A stretch of DNA of 64,000 nucleotides. It comes from Colius striatus (Eukaryota; Chordata; Aves; Coliiformes; Coliidae). The translations under genes were made by a program, and so were the position numbers. Shown here piece by piece: positions 56,601 through 64,000 of this stretch; position 1 is the stretch's first letter; each line of letters begins with the position of its first letter. The notes below the pieces were generated by a model. The model did not search any database. It worked only from the letters and a program-made list of their open reading frames with translations, and was not told the DNA's origin. The stretch lies in assembly GCF_028858725.1 (NCBI RefSeq), contig NC_084771.1, positions 11,188,915-11,252,914 on the forward strand, written 5' to 3'.

Positions 56601-59600
56601 TGCTTTAACAAGCTTCTGAGAAAAGTTTAGACAAATGGGTTATTGCTCCTGAAATAATTGCAGATAATTGCAGAAAGATTAATGGCCTCTTGTTGAAGAG
56701 CCACCAATGCAGACTTCATCTTCTTGAAGCAGTGCTGACCTTTCCAGGAAACGAGGATGAGGAAACACAGTGGGAGATGGGGCTGGGTAAACAATATGTC
56801 ATTTAGACTCTTTCAAATTATGGCCAGGGCAAGACTGATGTGATTCCTCACATTCAGCCCATTCCACCCCCCTCACTGCAGACAGGGCTGGCTGCTCACC
56901 AGGGATAAAGGCAGAAAGAGCAAAGTGCAAAATGCCTCACAGCCAGTGGAAAAATGTATTGGGAAATAAGAGCAGGCCAAGGAAAACACGAGTGTCTGTC
57001 ACCTCCCCTAACATCTGACAGAGGACACTTTCTTCCTAGAGTCTGAGCTTTGGTTATCCCTGGGGAAAGTGAGAGCCCAAAGATACAGTGAAGAACTCCA
57101 GGCCACCTTTCCTTTGGGCTTTGCTGATGGCTGATAACTTCCATCAGCTTGGTAGCCAGCTCAGGCACGAGCTATGAATAAGCAGAGTTTGATGTAGGCA
57201 GTGGCTAACTTACAAGTGGCCTGTCCCAGAATGTCCTGGCCTCAAACTTGGCCTTGGAAACTGGACCCTGCTAAGAAGAAAAGCAAGTTTATTAATGGTA
57301 TGAAAGAAAACTGTGAGAGATCTGAGCCCCTGGAAGCCCCCACTGCCAAAAGAGGAACTGAGCCTTTTATTAAGTGGCGTCTCTGGCAGTGATATGGAGG
57401 AAGCTTTGACCAGGTGAGTCTCATTGCTGTGTCAGAGCCAGCCCAGATCAGGGATGGAGAAGGCATTAGGAGCATTGGGAGGGTGTTGTGCCACTGGGAT
57501 GTCTGCAGCTGATGGTGAGAGCCCTGAAGAAGGGCAGCCCCATGCCACTGTGTGACAGTTTCCTCTGGGCCAAGCACTGGATACCTGAAACAAGTGTCCC
57601 CAAAACAGTCTGAGAAAAGACTTGCCATCAACCTTCTCATCCCCATTAGCAATTTCTTTGCTGCTGCAAAAGGTAATCCTGAAAGAGGTGGAGAAAGCTT
57701 TTAGTGCAGCTCAAAGCTGCCTTTCTAAATCAACTCTCAGTTAAAACCCCATCCATCCATCCACAGGAACATCCCATTCAAAGGCCCTAAAGTGGGCATG
57801 ATGCAGCCAGCAATTCCACTCCTCAACTTAATGCCAGTGACCTCCAAGTCCCCCTGACCCTGGTAGTTGCCCTACTTGTTATAATTATGAGCACCTTTCC
57901 CAACCAGAGTGGCCAACTTGGCTTCATGCTGGGGAGGATGTGCTGAGAGAGACAGCATGGAGCTCACCCCCAGAGCCAGGGGTGAGTCAAGTGACATGGA
58001 TGTATGGAGGGGCTCAAGGTTTCCATCCTGCTGGAGTGGAGCTGGAATAATATTAACAGGGGAAGAAGGGTGGGGGAAAAAGAACAAAGAAGGAGTTGCC
58101 TTGTGAAGCAAGTATGTCCTGGAGACAAACCCCAGTCACACATGTTAGGACTGACTGGTTTCATGTGAGGCTTCTCAATGGTGTCTCTGTGTGGAAGAGA
58201 CAGTGGCTCTCTGTGGAGGGCTCCTCCTCCCAGGAGAGCTGCTGGGTCACAAGCCTTGCATGTGACTGGAGACTTGCCCCAGAGCAGGGCCCCACCATGG
58301 CCAATCCATCTTGGTGGTGGAGTTAAGGATTGTGTGTGTGGACATCCTGTCTCAGGAAGCTCCTCTCTGCTGCCTGAACAAGCAGGAGAGTCAGGGAGAG
58401 GAAATTTGGGGCTTTATGAGGTTTTGGTGGAAGGCTTTGTGTTTACATGTTCCCAATGTCCCATGTTAGGCTTTTAAAGTGTGTTTTTTGTGGGCTCCTG
58501 CATGCAGGGGCTGTGCAATGTGGTTCTTGCTGCTGTGGCCTGCTGAGGAGAAGCCTTTTCTGGTGGACACTTCTCACTTGGCACCTTTGATCTTTAAGAT
58601 AGGAAAGCAGCACATGGGTAACAGCTAATGCCCTCTGTTTGGCTGTTTAACATCTGGTGATGGGAGGATCTTTTATGCTGGGGTGTCTCCACCAATGAAT
58701 GCACAATGGACCCTGAGGGTGCTTTGCTAGCAGGTGAGACAGACCTGTGTCTCTCTGGAGGGAATCACAGCTGGGGTGCCAGGAGAGTCTCACCATCCAT
58801 CTGTAAGAAGATCAAGGATGGGAACAGGACAGAGCACCAACAGAGAGTAGATGAAGTAAAAGTGGAAGAAAGATGTCTTGGTGCTGTGATAAAGCTATAG
58901 GCAAAACCTACACTTGCTATACTCAGACAGGAACTTCATCTAAGGAAGAGAAGAACCTGGATGTTTCCAGAGCCTTTTGTGTCTCCTTCACTGTAAATCA
59001 CCATCAGTCTTCTCTGATCTTTCTGGTGCAACAGGGAATCCCAGGAAGCATCTCATCCATCACCCACAATCAGCTCTACCTGACCCATTGGTAGGGATTT
59101 GTCCACCTTCTTACAACCCCTTGAGTTGAAAATGTCCTGGCATCCTTTCAGAAGGTGCATCCAAATGCCTCCCAGGCCTTTTCCTTTAAAGTTTGTCCTA
59201 TGACAAGGGGCAGGCTGCCAAACTTGGGCAAGTAACTTGTTTGTCCTGGAGCAGTTTCTTCCAGAGTAAGACCCTGTCTCTGATCCTAAAGGGGGATAAT
59301 CTTTGCTTAAAAATAGGCAAAAGTCAGCACTAGAGGAACTGAGTGCTGCAGCTGGGTGCTTGTTCCCCATCCCACATAATTTGGGATGCCTGATGTGTTG
59401 TCCCAGCCATGGGGGTGGTGTCCATGCTGACAGTAATCCTTCACTGATGGTGAATTAGTCAGAGCTTTCACATTGTGACTCCCTGGGAAGTCCCTGCCAT
59501 GTATCCCACAGATACATCTGTCACTGCTATCACTTATCTTTAGGTGACCAAATGAAGATCCTAGCCCTGCTTGGTAATTGATGGGGGTGCTGAACCTACT

Positions 59601-59819
59601 GGCATGGGATTGCTCTGTGGATGGCTGCAGGATGGGAGCTTGCTGGTGCAGGGCTGAGATGAGCCCTCAGTGCCTTCCACTGAGGAGGTGAAGGCAAGAG
59701 TAGACTAACAATTTGATATAAACCCCAGGAATCTCCCTCCCTCTCCTAAACTTTGATGGGACAGTGGCATTGCTCAGAGGGTAAGCTGGGGTCCTGCCTG
59801 TTTATTTTAAGCTGGGAGA

Positions 59820-60080
59820 CAAAATGGTGATGCTACTTAAAAGAAAAGCTTATTTCTGTGTTCTGCTAATTAACAGCCTCTGAGAGGCACCCAGAACTGA
59901 TCTCTGGGGCCCAGAGTGTTGCAAAAACATGGAGAGGTTAATTGAAGGCAATGGGGGAAATGAGAATCCCAGCTTTAACCTTCTTGGTCTGCCCTTGTTA
60001 TGCTGACAGCACAGAGCAGGCAGATTTAATGACTTCTCATTAGCTTGCTACCTCATTAACCTTCTGCCCTGAAACACTGA
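59820..60080. promoter_or_regulatory. Candidate distal regulatory element (AT-rich island)
   Basis: An AT-rich stretch in GC-richer surroundings contains CTAATTAAC, GGTTAATTG and TCATTAACC (homeodomain-type) and CCTTGTTA at 59993-60000 (SOX-like). It is non-coding on both strands and not CR1. The assignment rests on motif content only. Confidence 0.25.
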
Positions 60081-60454
60081 GGGTCTAAAAAAGAACTTGC
60101 CTGCTCAGAACCCCTTTCTGTCAACAGCCCCCAGGCTTAAAGGAGACATCTCCTGCATTGCCAGGCTCAAATCCCTGGGTGGCTTCCAAGTGAATCCTGC
60201 AGTCCCTCGTGGTAAGGATGCTCCTGGCAGAGGTAAGGGTTGCATGGGAGTCAGGGGTGGTTATCAGAGCAAAAAGTAGTTACCTGTTGCTTTTGCTGGA
60301 TCAGCTCTTGTCTCTCTTCTTACCCCAAGTGTTGCTTGCAGCTGCCTGCTTGATTGCACCTCCTTGGTGCCTGCTGCTGGGCATTGGGTTTGCAAGCATC
60401 AGGTTGTCTCATCCAGCTCATGCCTTTGGGGATCAAACCTATAGTCTTGGCTGG

Positions 60455-60495
60455 TTTGGGTATAATTAAGCTGATTTGCATAGCCCATGAAATGA
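60455..60495. promoter_or_regulatory. TAATTA plus perfect octamer cluster
   Basis: TAATTA at 60463-60468 is followed five bases later by ATTTGCAT at 60474-60481, the consensus POU octamer. The pair sits in non-coding DNA about 12 kb upstream of the EDNRB2 promoter. A function is possible but unproven. Confidence 0.25.
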
Positions 60496-63400
60496 ATCTG
60501 TGTGTCAGTTCTTGTCGTTGCTTGCTGGAGTCTGGCCCTGCCTCTGAGGGGTGAGGGTTATGTCACCTGTGAGGAAGCTGAGCCACCAAATGTGAGCCCA
60601 ATTGGTCTTTTTGGCTTTTGTTACAGGGATTAGAGGGTTTTTTCTTGGTATCCCAGCCTGGGCCAAGTCAATGAGTGCTAAGGATGGATGGAGAGCACAT
60701 GACACTGTGGCCATGGTCCCCAGCAAGGCACCTGGGTTCATACCAGCTCTCCTTTTAGAAGCAGTGGGGCAACCATGGACATTTTGGGGAAAATACAGGC
60801 AGTGGAGAGAGAATGAGCAGGAGCTGAAGCATCTGAGTGAGCCACAGCCACAACTTGGGAGACAAATGCAGAAGCCAAAGCCTGAGTGAGATATTGTCAC
60901 CCCAAGCCCTCCTTGAAAGTGCAATGGTCTGCAAGGCTTGTCTGTGCTCTGCTATCAGAGCATGAGTCTCTTCCTTTGATGTGTCAATGAACTGCAAGGA
61001 AGGAAGGACTTTTTGGAACTAATTCTCCAGAGCATTTGCCCAGAGTTGAACTTCTTTCAGAGCTGCTGCCTGGCTCCCATCCTGCCTGGCTGTGTGGGGA
61101 GACACAGGGTCATTGGCATGGCCTGACTGGGCTGCTCTGAGTCCCAGTGTCTGGGCTGTGCTCCTGTGTGGGTGTTGGACTGGACAGAGCCCACACAGGC
61201 ACCATGACAAGGATGGTGCAATAACTCCTTGAGCTTTTCTTCTCTTTCCCTTCCTGGAAACTACTGATGTTGCTACTGATCAATGAGAAGGTGACTCCCA
61301 GGGCCAATTGCTTAGGGCAGAGGGGTGCCAACTGCAGGGCTCCTGGCATGCTGCACTGAATGTGAGCTATGGGGGTCCCAGCCTTCCCATGGATGCTGCT
61401 GGCAGAGGTATGGAGGGCACCATGGTTTCTCTTGATGCCTTTGTGGTGTCCTGACAGGGCTCAAGCTGTCTTTCATTGCTAGCCAGGTGTGAGTGCTTGG
61501 CCTTTCCCCTCATGCTCGTGTCTCTGACTTAGGGATGTGATACCATAGCATCAGGAGATGCTGTACTGGGGCTGCAGGTCTGGGCCAGGTGTGATGCTGT
61601 GCTACAAGAAACTGCTGTGCTCTGTGTGGCCATTTATGCCTGGACAGCACCTGGAAATGGGGTGCTCAGCTCTGCAGTGGGTAGCTCACTGGAGGGCTGC
61701 CCACCAAGGCTGCCTTGGAGAGGGTGGAGGACCATCTTTAGGTCCTCTCTGTGGATGAGGCACTTTGGAGTCTCCCAGACCTGCCAGTGGCTGCTGGTCC
61801 AAAATGACAGAAGACCCCTTGTAGCAGTGTCCTTGGCAGGACAGGATGGTGCCTTCTAGGCTGAGTCTCAAGCTGGAGGACAGTAGATCTGGAGGGTGTG
61901 CAGTGAGTGATGGAGTCCCTGAGGAGCCACTGCTGTGCCAGGAGTGCCAAGTGCTAAGCCCAAGTGGAGAACATGGGAAGACTCCTCCTCTCCTTTTCCC
62001 ATGAAGCTGGAAGAGCTGCTCTGTGATTGCTGTGGTGGGAACTAGAGTGATGGCTGTGTGAGGAGCCCTTCCCTCCCCCTCAGGAAGTGGGATGCTTTCA
62101 GAGCTATTTTGAGGCAACTGCTGCTTGTTTTGGCCCTGCTCTGACTGCTTTGGTCATCACCTCCATCAGGTAGTTATTTTTGGTCTTGCCAAGAATTGAC
62201 TTCCTGAAGGGGAAAAAATACATGGGGAGGGCAAAGAGACTTGAGTCTGTGCTCCTGAGCCCCCCAGAAAGAGATCATGGGGTGGTGCTTGACTTTTCCC
62301 AGGGGTAGTGACAAGGAGCAGGGGCAGGAGGAGGAGAAGGGAGGATGTCCTTGGGGCAGCAGGAGTGCCTTGCAGAGCCTGGTGTCTGGGCTGAAAGCTG
62401 TTTGCAAACAAGGGGAAGTGTTGGTGCCAGGCAGAGCATGGGATGGCAAAGCTCTCCTCACCACCTGCCTGTGGCTCTGCTGGTGAGGAAACCTCCCTTG
62501 GCCAGGCAGCTGGAGGTGAGCACGGCTGGGTGCCCAGAGGAGATGCCCACCTGACTTCAGGGCTCTGCTCAGCATCACCAGGGTCACAGACCTCAGAGTA
62601 GCTCTGAGCTTTGCCCTGGTGCTGAGACCCTGCCCCGGGTCCCCAGCCCCAAGGGAGAAACTCTATGATGCTGTGTGCTACCAACACAACTCTTCCAGCC
62701 TGAACCTTCAGCTGCCTCCTCTGCAGCCTCAGGGCAAGGGGCTGGTGTTGGCCAGAAGATGGTGCTGGTAGGAAGATGATCAGAGACCTCCTCTCACTCC
62801 ACTGCTGCTGGGAGAGTTTAGATTCTTGTATTGTTTTCCTCCACCCCCTCCTCCTCCTTCCTATAAGAAACACTATAAAAATAACTCAGCATGTTTAATG
62901 GTCCCAGATCTACCACACAGAGCCCATGGAGTTATTTATTACAGCCAGCAGGTTACTGAGAGCTAAACTGCAGTAACTCGAAACCTGTGAGGCAAAGGAT
63001 GCTCCTGGGCAGAGGGTTCTCTGGGCAACTAATGGAAGCATAACCCTGATTGATAATGGTTTTAGGCTTATTTATTTTTCCCCAGGACCCTTCTCACAAC
63101 ATCCTCCTGAGTGCTTGGGCCATGCCAGGCTGCCCCACACTGGGGTAACTCTGGGGATTCCCCCAAAAAGTGGCAAATGGGGGGGGAACTCCATCCTGGG
63201 GAAGGGCTTTCTCAGGGTGGAGGCATCCCTCTTGTGAAGGCTCTGGAAATGCAGGTTGTTTGTCTTCCTGCTGCAGTTTTGGCTGTGCTGCACTGTCCCC
63301 CTTGGGGCAAATCACCTCTGTGACAGGCTGTGGAGCTGCACTGGCATCTCTGATCCCTCCAGTTACTGCTGCTCATGCTGTGACTGCTCCCTGATTCTCC

Positions 63401-63620
63401 TCTCTGTGCTGTCTGGCAGTGCCTGCAGGGATGCCAGCTCCTGGGCTGTGGGGATAACCTGTCTCTGTGCCAAGGGAAGAAGCAGTAAAGGCATCAGCAT
63501 CACAGTGTAGGCTCCTTTCCTCCTCCCATCTATGCACCTACATGGGCTTGTCAGGAGCCTGAGGTGATGGCAACCCCTGTGGCATTGAGCAACTGGGCAG
63601 CAGGAACTGAGCCCTCCCTA

Positions 63621-63812
63621 GGTTGGAGATTAGGGAAAACTTCTTCACTGAAAAGGTTGTCAGCCCCTGTGCCAGGCTGCCCAGGGAGCTGGGGGAGTGC
63701 CCAGCCCTAGAGGGATCCCAAAGCTGAGGTGCTGAGGGCTGTGAGTTAGTACTGGGCTGGGGAGGGCTGGGGCTCCAGCATCTTGAGTTTTTCCAGCCCA
63801 AATGATTCAGTG
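63621..63812 (+). mobile_element. CR1 LINE 3' fragment, younger subfamily
   Basis: It has ACTTCTTCACTGAAAAGG, then the near-identical subfamily run GTCAGCCCCTGTGCCAGGC through GGGATCCCAAAGC, and ends AAATGATTCAGTG. Confidence 0.88.
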
Positions 63813-64000
63813 ACAATGCTGACATTTGGAGACATTCTCCTTATAGTTGCCCAGGGTGAAAACAGCCTCTGTGCTTCCCTACCTGACCTAGCAAACAGCC
63901 CTGACCCTGCTGGGGACCACACCTCTCCCTGTCAGAGCCCTTGCAAGCTCCAGGCAGCTGTTTGCAGCCCTGGGCAGAGCTTCAGCCCCAGCACTGTGTT

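Larger units (their letters stand above)
49150..64000. other. Gene-free region upstream of EDNRB2
   Basis: Apart from the CR1 copies, the 19-bp duplication, the orphan block and the motif islands listed separately, I see nothing supportable here. The open frames are short, have no recognisable family and are not linked by plausible splice pairs. Small (TG)n or (CA)n runs occur near 52330 and 53715. Confidence 0.6.

Overview
This window is nuclear DNA from a bird. It has spliced vertebrate genes with GT-AG introns, one strong CpG island, about a dozen CR1 LINE 3' fragments (several ending in the ATTCTRTG octamer typical of avian CR1), and the gene set expected near avian EDNRB2. EDNRB2 has been lost in placental mammals. 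The species cannot be read from the sequence. I see no bacterial genes, CRISPR array, tRNA, rRNA or recognisable viral insertion.

Four protein-coding genes fill the first 48 kb. (1) A SLAIN1-like microtubule plus-end gene runs on + from before base 1 to about 11.3 kb; the window holds its last six exons. (2) VAMP7 is on -, about 12.5-28.1 kb. It is complete: one 5'UTR exon plus seven coding exons giving 220 aa. (3) POLR1D is on +, about 28.1-33.25 kb. It is complete, with five coding exons giving 114 aa, and it leaves the same CpG island as VAMP7 in a head-to-head arrangement. (4) EDNRB2 is on -, 37.8 to about 48.4 kb. It has seven coding exons giving 436 aa, and a probable separate 5'UTR exon under a TATA/CCAAT promoter near 48.45 kb. 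SLAIN1-like and VAMP7 converge tail to tail, as do POLR1D and EDNRB2.

From 48.5 to 64 kb I find no supported protein-coding gene. This stretch upstream of EDNRB2 holds CR1 fragments, a 19-bp tandem duplication, one orphan exon-like block, and some AT-rich islands with homeodomain, octamer and SOX-like motifs. Those islands are candidate distal regulatory DNA, but this is inference only.

The genes are not one pathway. VAMP7 is a vesicle SNARE, POLR1D is the AC19 subunit of RNA polymerases I and III, the SLAIN-like protein acts on microtubule ends, and EDNRB2 is the endothelin receptor of avian melanoblasts and a known plumage-pattern gene. SLAIN1 and EDNRB are neighbours on human 13q22, so SLAIN1-like with EDNRB2 looks like the other half of an ancient duplicated block. 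I did not find a wholly new system. The most unusual points are a SLAIN splice acceptor abutting a CR1 3' end, the ambiguous SLAIN C-terminus, the shared VAMP7/POLR1D promoter, the EDNRB2 promoter and the young CR1 subfamily.
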